From Gymnorhina tibicen (taxonomy: Eukaryota > Chordata > Aves > Passeriformes > Artamidae): DNA of 64,000 nt. Location of the stretch: positions 997,556 through 1,061,555 of the forward strand of contig VXAZ01007995.1 of NCBI GenBank assembly GCA_013399875.1. The letters run 5' to 3'. Position 1 is the first letter of the stretch. Each line of letters opens with the position of its first letter. The position numbers and the translations under genes are program-made. The notes beneath the pieces were generated by a model. It worked only from the letters and a program-made list of their open reading frames with translations. It had not been told where the DNA came from and ran no database searches. Of the stretch, positions 12,101 through 22,400 are shown piece by piece.

Positions 12101-15100
12101 TTATTTCGTGGCAGCGTGAATGTATTTGCACATCCTTTGTTCCTATCCCATTCAGCATAAAATCTTAAAATGAATAAAGAATAGGCCTTTGGAAGTACAA
12201 TCTGTTGCCCCCCACGGGTCCTGAACTCTAAGCTAGCCCAGTTAAATATCCTTCAGGGGAGTACAAGGTCACAGGAGCCACGTACTTGTCCAATTCCTTC
12301 TGCCTCGGCTACTATCCAAGAACCCTTGCTAAGAGCTAGGCTGCTGCTACTCTCCTGATTGCTGCAGGTCGAGCTCCAGTTTGCTGATGTTTCTTTGCAT
12401 GACTGAAGCAAATTCTGGAGCTTCCCTTCTGCAGTTAGGAAAGTGCCTCACTGCTGTAGGAAAGTTTATAGAGATGGAACAGGGACTGGAAGCCCTGCAC
12501 AGATGAAAGAGATAAGGTTAAATACTTGGATACAGCAAGTGTCCAGCAACTGAACTCCGTGGTATATTGGATACTCAGCTCCCAAGCTGTAGAATCAGGA
12601 TTCTCTGAGATTCATCTCCTTTCTATGACTGATTTGGACTGTTCTGACTGAATTGTAACCGTGAAACAAGTAGAGATTATACATTAATGTTGTGCTCTAA
12701 CTTGTTTAGTAATTATCAAATCTAAGGTTTATAAGAGATTTTAGGACAGAAGTTCAGTTTTCAAATGTAATCTCCATTTTGCTTTATTGCTGGACTTTGC
12801 ACTACGATGAACAATTGATTCAGCATCTACAGTGTAATTTTGAAATGTCATGCTTTGATTTCTGGATATCTTTGGACTTGCAAGGGAAGAGGTAATGTAC
12901 AGTCAGCTCATTTGTTCTGCCATATAGTTGCAACAGGTATTGCAGGTATTTTTTTAGCTCACAGTTTGAATAAATTTAATTATAGATCCTGCTGATGATT
13001 CATTAGAATTTTAATAGGAGTCCAAGATTACTGAAGTCAGGCTATTCTTGTCAGCTGACTTAGGTTTCCAGTAGGTGTGTGCACTCAGAGATACCCTTGA
13101 GATATGCTGGGTTTAGAGCCCTCTAGACTGGGTGGGTTCAGGATTTCTTAATGATTCTAAGACAAATTGCAGAGAATTCTGTGGGCCTTTCTTTTTAGCT
13201 ATGCCTTGTTTTGTTTCTCTTTTCCTTTATGGACAGTTCTTGGTAGACCTGAGTGTCTTATGAGCTACTCTCTCCTTTTTCTTACACCCCCGTGGAAAAA
13301 ATAATCCAGGTGCTTGGTGCTGATTGTTAGGGAAAGGCAAAATTGAATGGAGTCAAACGTTGTATTTCCAGGGGTTTGGCGTGATTAACCTTCAATACTT
13401 GTTCAATCCTTGTGCAGTTCCTGACAGGTCAGAAGGTGACAGCAACCCATGCTGCAGTACTGCTGGCAAAGCTGTTCAGTACACCTGGACCAAAGAGGAA
13501 GACCACAGTGCTGATAGTGGATGAGGTGAGACAAAGAATCCTTTGTTTTCTTTCCTCCAAGGATTGTAAGCAATGAGTTTTTGGAGGATGGAAAAAGACA
13601 AATGATGCATGATTTGAGTGTATCACATGTGATGTAACAGGAATAGACTTAGGAGAGAAGAGGCACAAATAGTTCCTCTTACCTATTTAAATTCAGTTTC
13701 CTAAAAATGCTGAATATCCTGTTGCCATATTGTTTTCTGCCTTGGATTTCACATTGGTTTTATGTTTTGATATTCCAAGACATGGAATAAGTTGTTTGTC
13801 AAGTTCTGAATACCAGAGGATTCAGCTGTTTTTTGTCTGGAAGCTGCTGCTTTTCCAGTGGGAAAACTCACAGAGAAATAAGTCATACCCAATTTTGAAA
13901 AACCTTGAATGTGCTGTGTTCAGTAATAATCAAATGCACTCTTATTTTTGCTTCAGGTTCTCATTTGGAGGGTCTTTGAATCTTGTTAGATGTAGTATTA
14001 GTATCACAGTAGTGTTTTAAAACTCCAGCTGTTTAATCACTATTGTGGTTAATACTGTTCCAGCATCCAGCAGGACTGTGCTTTTCCAAAAGAGATTAGA
14101 GCCCTCATTCAGCAAATGCAGTCCTATTAGTAGACGGATAAAGGAAAGGCAACAGAGACAGCTTGTTCAGAATCACATGAGAAATCTTCTGTGGCAGAGC
14201 TGGTTCTCAAACCCCCATCAGATATTGTAAATAAGAGGCCATTCTTTTTTCCAGTCTGATTCTTCTCTTTTTATCTCTGCAGCTTGATCTGCTGTGGACC
14301 CGCAAACAGAACGTGATGTACAACTTATTTGACTGGCCAACCCAAAAGCACTCCAAGTTAATCATCCTGGCCATTGCCAACACCATGGACCTGCCAGAGA
14401 GAATCATGATGAATAGAGTAGCAAGCAGGCTGGTATGTCCTAGCAGTTCTGTTGCTATGCCATAAAATGAGAACACATTAAATACTGGATGCAATCAAAA
14501 GCAATCCAGGAGAAAAGTAGGATTGGTTATATCAGAAGCTGAACAATGTTTTTTATAATTCCCTCTCCAGAGAGCTGATAATGAGCACATAAATCTTAGC
14601 AAAGTAAGTTCAGGAGCCTGTTTGCTAGTCAGATACTGTGCTGTGTATGTACACTATGTTCTGTAAGAACGAAGTAAGAATATGGATGCCTTTTTAAACA
14701 TACTAAGATCTGGATAATCAAACACTGTGCTTCATGGTTAAGCTGCTTACTCTAGAGTTCAGAGGAATTCTCTTCTGCTTTCCTTTCCTCTTTCCCCTTT
14801 CATTCTAGGCACCTACTTACTTCTCTGTTTGCCATCATCAGTTGGTAGATTATATAAAGGTATCCAACAAAGAAAATTGGATGCACTCTCCACTTGTTTT
14901 GAGTACATTTTCCTAGGTCATCTCCTTATGGCTCTGAAAAGTGGTTTGAAAAAAACAGTGCTCTGTGCCTCTATCCTTCCATGACTCAAAAACAGCTCCA
15001 CAGGGTGTGAATTGCTTCCCCCCACCCACTAAACCCACTGCAGATCAGCTGAGTCCATACAGTCATAAGAGAAGTTTTGCATAAGAAATTCAAATCCCAG

Positions 15101-18100
15101 GTCTCCTGTAGGATATGAAAGGCAGTGCACCATCTGTAACATAGATTGTCCTCATCCGAGAGCCGTTCTTATTAGCTTGAGCCAGAAGAGGGTTTAAATT
15201 CTTGGCTGATGGCTAACCTGAAGTCAATACACACATATACAGATTTGCTAAAGGAGACATGAATATTTTTTCATAACTGCTGCTGTTATTGAATTAAAAA
15301 ATGATGTGTAGACAGATGTAATGAAAATATTTTTGTATTGGGGAGCTCTGATTTGTTTAAAAGCTTTTTATAAGATAAATGTGAATTCTAATAGCAGCTT
15401 CACTTGCTCCTCGGGCCTTTCAGTGGGGAGATCTAACCAGTGGTCCTCACTGAGTCACTGTTTTGTGGATTTGTACATTTATTTCACAAATATGATTGAT
15501 TAAAGTGTGTCACTTGGAGGGAAGGGATGTGAAAGACTGATTGCTCCTACCAGAGAAAGTAAAAGTAACCACACAGGCCATGCATGAGCAGTTGGGAGTT
15601 TTCCAGCACCACAAATGCTTCTCACCGTGTTGTGTCATTTATTGTAGGGCCTCACCAGAATGTCCTTTCAGCCCTACACGTACAAACAGTTACAGCAAAT
15701 TATTTCATCCAGACTGAAAGGTGTGAAGGCATTTGAAGAGGATGCAGTTCAGCTGGTTTCCAGAAAGGTGAGCACAGAGCAGATAAATGTCCTTCATGTT
15801 ACACTGGGTGAAGAGTGTGGGGATACCAGGGAGAGTTTTGTAACAGCTGTTAGACTTACTTCTGTGGTTGTGTTCTGCATTGGAGGCAAGTGGGGCACAA
15901 TTAGATCATACATTATTCAGGGTATTTTCTCCGAAGGCATTGCTAGAGCAGTGTCCTTGCTTTTTCCACCTACTCTGAGAAGGCAGCAGCATATTCCAGG
16001 AGCTGAAGGCATGACAACAGGAGTCGTGATAATGCATGATGATAAGATGTCAACTGTCTCCACTGTTTAGCATAATGTGAGTCACTGGAGAATCCTGAAA
16101 AAGACAGCATGCCACTGGCAGTGGAAAAAGCCATATTTTCTTTCTCAAGAAGTTTAGTGCCTTGTCATAATAGATAGTACCTGTTCTGTTTTCAAGTCTT
16201 AATACTCAGTTGTACAAAAAATAAGTAATGCATTGGGGATCAGCAGCATCTCAAATTGAGATATATGCATTGCTAATGTGTTACATTAGCAACTCCATAT
16301 TAAAGTAATCATTAAAATCATGTCAAAACATCCTACATCATTGCAGGATTAAAAATGTGCTTATAAATATGTCAGAAGTAAATACAAGCGTGTGTTTTGT
16401 TGTGAAGGAACCACCTCTCTGTAAGAATAAGGGTGATGGTTTTGCAGAGTGAATAACTGCAATGTTTTTCTAGTATGAGTTTTCTTCAGAAAATACAGAA
16501 ATATACCTTGCAATTAGATATTCTAAAGGGTTGCTCATTCTTGGCCCCAGCTGTGTTGTTCTAGGGCTTTTGTATGTTACCAGCATCTACTGGGAGAACT
16601 AGGCCAGTACTATATCTGGTGAATGTTCATAGCTTTATTAAAACTGTAAAGCACATTTGGAGTTTTAACAAGTATTTAGTTTCAGAAATTTCAGGCACCT
16701 AAAAATTTTCACGCACTTGTAACTGTAAATTGACTATCCTGGATATTTCTTTGAGACCTTCTAAAATTATTAGTGTACTCTTAAAATCAGTATTTTAATG
16801 AGTATGGAAAAACGGAGGAGTTTTTTGGTGTCATAGCCACACCCCATTTTTTTGTTCCCTTTGCATGGACCTGGATTATGGTAAAGATCTTCACTGATAA
16901 TTAAACTGATCTGAAAGCTTTTGGTGTTGAAGTGCTCACCTTTAATTTTCTTTTTAACCTCTGACTTCTGTGGCTATAGAAAAAAGTTCTTGACTTTGTG
17001 ATGAGCAGATCAGGATGGGGGTGTGAGAGAGAGAGTTGCTTCTGTTGGTTTTGGTCAATAAGATTTGTTGTTCAGGATCAGGGATTGTAGTAGGGTAGTT
17101 CAGAGATGTGTTGCTCTCCCACTGGGTGCTCAGGGTGTTTGGGTTTTGTTTCGCCGTTGGTTCTTGCTAAACTCTGTCCCTGACTGGAAGGAAATGTTGT
17201 TACAAATCTGTCACGTTCACTTGCAGGTGGCAGCGCTGTCTGGGGATGCCCGGCGGTGCCTGGATATCTGCAGAAGGGCCACAGAGATCTGTGAGTTTGC
17301 CAGGCAGAAGAGAACCCCGGAGATTGTCAGGATGGCCCACGTGACTGAAGCCATAGATGAAATGTTTTCATCACCATATGTCAATGCAATCAGGTAAAAA
17401 CATTTCCTTTGCTTTTGTGTCTCTTTCACACCACTAGTTTTTAAAAATAAAAATTGTGATGCCAGAGTTGCAGGCTGTGATACAATGGCAAGTTGTGACA
17501 TAAACTGCCCACCCTGTGTTTAAATATGTAGCTCCCAAGCAATTTCCCTTCCAGACTTCCTCCTGATGTTTCATAGGTTCTGAACTTCACAAATGGATTT
17601 TTGTCTGTTTTGTTTTTCGACTCAGGAATGCTTCGTTCCATGAAAAAATCTTTTTGAAAGCAATTCTGGCAGAGTTTCGCAGGGCGGGAGTTGAGGAGGC
17701 GACAGTTCAACAGGTATGGGGCTTTTTTGTTACTGACACCAGTGATCTGAATCACAAGGTGATTTTTATTTTTTTGGCCTGCATCTTAAAACATCTCATG
17801 CTTCTACCCTAACATGCTTTATAACAGGAAAAATTAAAGAGAAACTGAAATTATCAGGCAACAGTCCAAGGAGGAAAACTGAAAGTTGATTCCAGTTTGT
17901 GCATCACTGTTTTTCTCCATAGAGGCAGATATGTCACTGGTAGCCTTGGTTTTTTTAGTAGACCCATAACATACTTGGTGCCAGCAGAGCTGTGAAGATT
18001 CTGGAGTAGTCATGAGTAGTGTGGAAGCTAAATGTTAATACTTACAGAAATATATAGTTCTAAACCTTTTTATATAAAGTTACAGCATCTAAACAGGCTG

Positions 18101-18415
18101 GAGCTATTTTATCTCCCCTCCCATGGAGGTCGGGGGACGGCAGCTTCTCTGTGTCACCTTGGCACACTCAATTGCAGCAGGCAGTAAACATAACCTGTGT
18201 CCTTTTCTCTTTCTCACCAGGTCTACCACCACCACGTGGCCTTGTGCAGGATGGAAGGCCTGCAGAGCCCTACGGTGTCAGAAATCATGGCAATTTGTTC
18301 AAGACTTGGTGCCTGCAGGCTCTTGCTGGTGGAGGCCAGCAATAACTATCTGCACATGCGGGTGCGACTGAACCTCAGCCAGGACGATGTCATGTATGCA
18401 CTCAGGGAGGAATAA
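3648..18415 (+). CDS. ORC1: ORC1, origin recognition complex subunit 1 (complete coding region, 16 coding exons)
   Basis: Largest ORC subunit. As an ATP-dependent AAA+ protein it binds origins with ORC2-5 and, with CDC6 and CDT1, loads MCM helicases in G1. Coding exons: 3648-3736, 4084-4211, 5386-5555, 5739-6120, 6770-7058, 8422-8526, 8880-9066, 9601-9707, 10435-10536, 11043-11214, 13418-13525, 14283-14432, 15648-15767, 17227-17393, 17626-17713, 18221-18415. They sum to 2559 nt, 852 residues plus TAA; human has 861. All junctions are GT-AG. The ATG at 3648, with A at -3, is the first in exon 2 (3632-3736) and gives [17 protein letters not shown]. Order: BAH, disordered linker, AAA+, winged helix. 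The promoter is divergent with PRPF38A; CC2D1B follows on the same strand. Residues corresponding to human Meier-Gorlin sites F89, R105, E127 and R666 are all intact (F84, R100, E122, R658). Confidence 0.97.
6770..9707 (+). other. ORC1: ORC1 exons 6-9: disordered, phosphosite-rich linker
   Basis: Exons 6770-7058, 8422-8526, 8880-9066 and 9601-9707. The product is rich in S/T-P motifs ([51 protein letters not shown]). Several fit the full CDK consensus S/T-P-x-K/R, such as TPEK, TPAK and TPKK. Exon 8 carries an acidic, CK2-like run, [12 protein letters not shown]. In animals this ORC1 region mediates cell-cycle control and DNA or condensate interaction. The last exon runs into the conserved AAQEPAS(A)LEEARLR that precedes the ATPase. 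Confidence 0.9.
10435..17393 (+). other. ORC1: ORC1 exons 10-15: AAA+ ATPase
   Basis: Exons 10435-10536, 11043-11214, 13418-13525, 14283-14432, 15648-15767 and 17227-17393. Walker A is GVPGTGKT at residues 526-533 (K532). Walker B is LIVDELDLL at 609-617, split exactly by the exon 12/13 junction after E613. Sensor 1 is N646 in LAIANTMD, and the RVASRL box with R658 and R662 follows. The lid peptide [21 protein letters not shown] is in exon 15. All catalytic residues are present, so an active ATPase is expected. Exon 10 uses an AAAG acceptor behind a 14-base T run. Confidence 0.95.
17626..18415 (+). other. ORC1: ORC1 exons 16-17: C-terminal winged helix
   Basis: Residues about 759-852, from exons 17626-17713 and 18221-18415. 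The product runs [41 protein letters not shown] and ends [16 protein letters not shown]. This is the DNA- and ORC-contacting winged-helix domain, with strong identity to mammals. The stop is TAA at 18413-18415. Confidence 0.93.
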
Positions 18416-18595
18416 AGCAAAAGAGATTTTATTGCTTTTAGTATGTATAAATATTTTAAATACCATCTATTTTTATTTTTTTTAATTGTTGATAAAATGG
18501 AAATAGTGAAATGTATTTTTTTAAATGCTTTGCTTATTTGTTTGATGTGTTAAAGCATTCTGTTTAATAATAAAGAACTAATTTCAAAGCATTTT
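18416..18595 (+). terminator. ORC1: ORC1 3' UTR and poly(A) signal
   Basis: A short AU-rich 3' UTR with runs such as TATTTTTATTTTTTTTAA leads to AATAAA at 18569-18574, about 155 bases after the stop. Cleavage is expected 10-25 bases further on. A single canonical signal is visible. Confidence 0.8.
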
Positions 18596-18960
18596 AAATA
18601 TTTCAAACTGTTTGTTTTCAGAAGTATTTTTAAGTGCTGGTAACTGGTCCCCTTTAAATTGAGGTGTATGAAGTTGGAATGGATTAGTTGAAATGGGTTA
18701 TTTGAAATGGATTACTTGCATCACTATTTTTTGTTGCTAAGACTCATGGAGTCTAGCATACTGTAGGTTTTCCTCAGTGACTTTTATACTTAACGAAAGG
18801 CTTTGTTAAAATGTGCTTGAACTTTCCCTACTAACATAATTAAAGGAACTTCCAGTTTGCAATCCAGGCTCAACGATAGAATGGAGGAGACTGTGAAAAT
18901 ACCGCACGAATTGTGCCATTCACATACCCAACTCTTTCTTTTTCTGGTCGATTACTAGCA
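18596..18960. other. ORC1-CC2D1B intergenic spacer
   Basis: AT-rich sequence with no ORF of note. It includes a three-copy 14-bp minisatellite at 18676-18717 and otherwise shows nothing recognisable before GC content jumps at about 18960. Confidence 0.6.
18676..18717. repeat. Three-copy 14-bp minisatellite
   Basis: Three adjacent 14-mers: GGAATGGATTAGTT, GAAATGGGTTATTT and GAAATGGATTACTT. They differ at two to four sites each, so the array is short and somewhat old. Confidence 0.75.
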
Positions 18961-19386
18961 AGGATTGCGACTCAGTAGCCGCCCCCGGTGCCGCGGGTGT
19001 GCGCAGGGGACAGCTCGGACACAAACCGGGGGCCGTGGCTCCGGGCCGGGCCCGCCCCTCCGCGCAGCCGCGGTGCCGCCGGGGCCGCGGGCGTTTTGAA
19101 TCATTAGAAANNNNNNNNNNNNNNNNNNNNNNNNNNNNNNNNNNNNCTGCCCGCCGGGTCCCGCCGAGTCCCGCCGAGCTGCCCGAGCGGAGCGCGGGTG
19201 CGGCCGGGCCGGGCTCCCCGGGCCCCGCGGAGCGCGTCCCGCGGCGCTGCCCCCGCTGCCCTCACGGCGGGGGTGCCCTGTGAGGGGGTGCCGGGGGAAG
19301 CCGCAGGGTCGTGCCGCCTGCCTCCGTCCGGCGGTCCTTGCCTTGGGACAGGCAGGGTACTGACTTTAAGTTCCGTGTGCTCTCAG
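18961..19386 (+). promoter_or_regulatory. CC2D1B: CpG-rich promoter and probable non-coding exon 1 of CC2D1B
   Basis: GC- and CpG-dense sequence starts abruptly at about 18975 and ends at about 19340, just before the acceptor GTGTGCTCTCAG (19375-19386) of the first coding exon. It is split by a run of N. One possible exon-1 donor is CCCT|GTGAGG with its GT at 19280-19281, but the start site and first exon cannot be fixed. Confidence 0.65.
19111..19146. other. Assembly gap (36 N)
   Basis: An unbroken run of 36 N in the middle of the CpG island, preceded by the AT-rich GCGTTTTGAATCATTAGAAA. Gaps in GC-rich avian promoters are typical of short-read assemblies. Part of the CC2D1B first exon or promoter may be missing or misjoined here. 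Confidence 0.98.
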
Positions 19387-19415
19387 TCCCTTAGAGACAC
19401 AGCCCTCTGAAATTA

Positions 19416-19445
19416 ATGAACCAACATGCTTGGCAGAAGACCTAA
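19416..19445 (+). CDS. Short upstream ORF overlapping the CC2D1B start
   Basis: ATG at 19416 lies ten bases before the CC2D1B ATG in the same exon and in a different frame. It reads MNQHAWQKT and stops at TAA 19443-19445, past the main start. If the exon is translated, ribosomes starting here would miss the main ATG, a possible brake on expression. No experimental support is available. Confidence 0.35.
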   Translation: MNQHAWQKT

Positions 19446-22400
19446 AAAGAGCCCGCAGGCAAAGGGCCAGGGAGCTGCAGTTGCGAAGCAGGTAAGAAGG
19501 GCAAAGGGCCAGGGAGATGTGGTTGCAGAGCAGGCAGGGAAACCTCCTACTCCCGCTGCTCCTCAGGATAGTCTCGTTCAGACCTCTTGCTGCTGTTTTC
19601 CTGTAGAATCTCCCATGTGTTAATAACATTGCAGGAAAAATTTAGATTGTGTGGTACCTGTTTTCCTTTCTTCTTTAATGCATTCTTCTGCAAGTAAATA
19701 TCTGATAGGCAGCTGTGGAGGTCTTGCAGGAAAGGCAGTGTTGTAATGCTGTAGTCTTTGCATGAGACCTCATGACTCATGCTTACAGTATTTTCTTAGC
19801 CCAGCTATGTTGAGATTTAATAATAACTTCAGTAACTCTGGGGAGGTTTTCCTTACATCTCTAAGAAAACAGAAATAAGAACAGCAGAATATCAAGTAAC
19901 AAATTAAGGGACATACATGGGGGAGCACATATTAATGTGCTAAAAAGAGAGTTAATTTTAATTACCCTTTTTATAGTCATTTTTTCATATAACAGACTGA
20001 TAAGCCTATGCCCCTTTCCTGTAGCTAAAAGTTGAGTTTAGATGCATCTCTGTGTTGGGGTTTTTCCCATACTTATTTACCTTTGGATGTAGTTTCAGAA
20101 GTCTTGTGGAGAGAAACATGATTTAGTCATGGTTGGCAGGTGTAGGAAGTCAGTCTACAGTGTCAAAATTAGAAATACAATCAAAGTGAAATTCTAGGTA
20201 GAAGACTGACAGAAAAACAGAGTGTAGTTAGAGATAAAGAATATGTTAGAACCAGAATGGAATTTCAGAAACCTTTGAATGTAGAATAGAGGCGAGTAAC
20301 AGGTGGAGTAACTGGTAAGAATATAGAGAAATGTGAAAAGGGGTTGGAACAGGATATTAGAGAAAATAGCTAAGATGTTCTCTTTTTGATAATTTCTTAG
20401 GAACCACTATTTTCATACTGAAGGCAGAATGCTGTAGTTAGTGATCCATAATGACACCATGGCTCCAGTGTGAAAATTTGCATTTCTCAGTGGGAGAGAT
20501 AGTTCATTTGAGCAAGGGAGAAGATAAAAGGTGAAAATATCTTTCCTCCTTCCAGGAAAAAAAAAAAAAAGAAACCTCTCTCTGACAAGATAGAGAGTAA
20601 ATAAGGATCTGATTCATGTATTTTACTAATTTCTAATTCAATACAGTTAATTATTCAGCCTGTCTTTACAGCATGGATGACTGTTTCTTGAAACAAATGG
20701 CTTGTTCGCTTTCATATTAATTTAAAATGGTTTTTTGTTGTGTAGTGTATCACCTGCAAGCTTTTTACAACTTATTTTTTCTGTTATAATAAACATTTCT
20801 TCAGTACTAGTAATTTCATTGGAAATGTGCCTTATTGAATTGATTGGGACTTGAAGCTGGAACTGCTGGATTCTGTTCCTGACTTCACTAGTTGCTGCAG
20901 TTGCTTCACTGTCCACACTTGCGGTGTGGTAATGAACAGATCCTGTGTGCTCCTGATCCATTCTACACATTGATGTGTGTTCACAGAACTTGAATCTTTA
21001 GATCACCATTATAAATATTTCTTACTTAAATCTTGTCCTGACCTTCTTTCTGTTCTAGCCAAGTCTGCCAATACTTTAGTTTTGCTTTACAGCTGGGAGA
21101 TGGATAAGGCAGAGGGTGGCTGACTGACTGCCCAGTGCCTTATGGAATGTCAAGGGCAGGATCAGGGCTAAGACACGGCTGCTGATTTTGGATGCTGTTG
21201 CTGGTCCTTGGAACCAGTGTTTCTCAGCTATATGTTTCACATTGTCCTTTGGGATTATAAAATGGTCCAAAGAGGGACACACAAAATTTCAGGGCAGTAG
21301 CCACCAGCACCTCGATTCCTACTGTGTTAAAAAAAACTATTCACATTAATTCATAAACTGACAGGCAGCTTCTTGTAGCACTTCAGATCCTTGAGACAGA
21401 AGGCCGTTGCTAACCCTCAGAATAATGACAGCTGATGTTTTTTCTCTGTGCTGGAGAGAAGCTGAAGTGCTGCCTCCTTGGCCACCTGGTGAGGATCAGT
21501 AAGTCCCCAGGGGCTTGTGCTTTGGAAAAGTCTGAGGAAAGCTCCACATACCTCATAGGTTGAATCTAATTCAGTTCATTCACATTTATAAAAAATCTTA
21601 GCATACTTAAGATGATTTTCTTAATCTTAGTCATCATTAGTATCTTAACCAGAAATACAAAAACTCTGATAAAATGGCATTTCAAAAGAATACCTTGTAG
21701 ACAAAGACCCCAGAGATTTCTTTGATGTACTTTGGAATGTTTTGCCACAAGAGAGTGATAACCCCTACTATCATATTCTGATTACTGTTATTAATACTGT
21801 TCCCTGAGATGTTATCACTTGGCTGATGATCTGTACCAGCCAGTTTGATGGTTTTCTCCAGTGCAGTGTGGGCACTGCTGGGTTTGTGTGTGTGCTTTCT
21901 ATGGGATTTAGAAACTGATGTAAGAAGAAGACAGAACAGTTCTGTGTATATAAATGTGGCTTCTTCAAGAGATAAGGGTGAAGTCTCTGCAGTGTGCACG
22001 TGTCAGACCTGTTGTGTTTGAGCGATGAGTGAATATTTTTTAGCTTACCTGTTACAGGCACTGCCCTGAACTTCCCTGATGCTATCTGCTCCATGAGGCT
22101 CAGTAAAACAAACATTTTATTCTACCTTGTTATGTCAGGCTGTTAAATAGGATTGATTTTAAGAAATGGTTTGTGTAGAGTTTTAAAGGGAATATTTGTG
22201 GGATATTAGGATTTATGTACCTTATACCAATTATGGGTGCCTGGTATGCATTGTTGTGGTGATAGAAGTGGTATGATAGTGGGCTGTAAAAAAAAAATGA
22301 ACAGAATTCAGAATGCATGAAAATGTCTAAATAATCCTTGTAGTGTGATGTTTTTGAGTATCATCTTTGTTCTGACTGTAGTTTTTTAAATTATTCTGTA

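Larger units (their letters stand above)
2780..18220 (+). other. ORC1 introns: content
   Basis: Introns: 2780-3631, 3737-4083, 4212-5385, 5556-5738, 6121-6769, 7059-8421, 8527-8879, 9067-9600, 9708-10434, 10537-11042, 11215-13417, 13526-14282, 14433-15647, 15768-17226, 17394-17625 and 17714-18220. Intron 1 holds the CR1 fragment and a second CpG-rich patch. Intron 14 has a perfect 10-bp inverted repeat at 16270-16292. Elsewhere I see only ordinary AT-rich intron sequence and short homopolymers. Confidence 0.7.
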
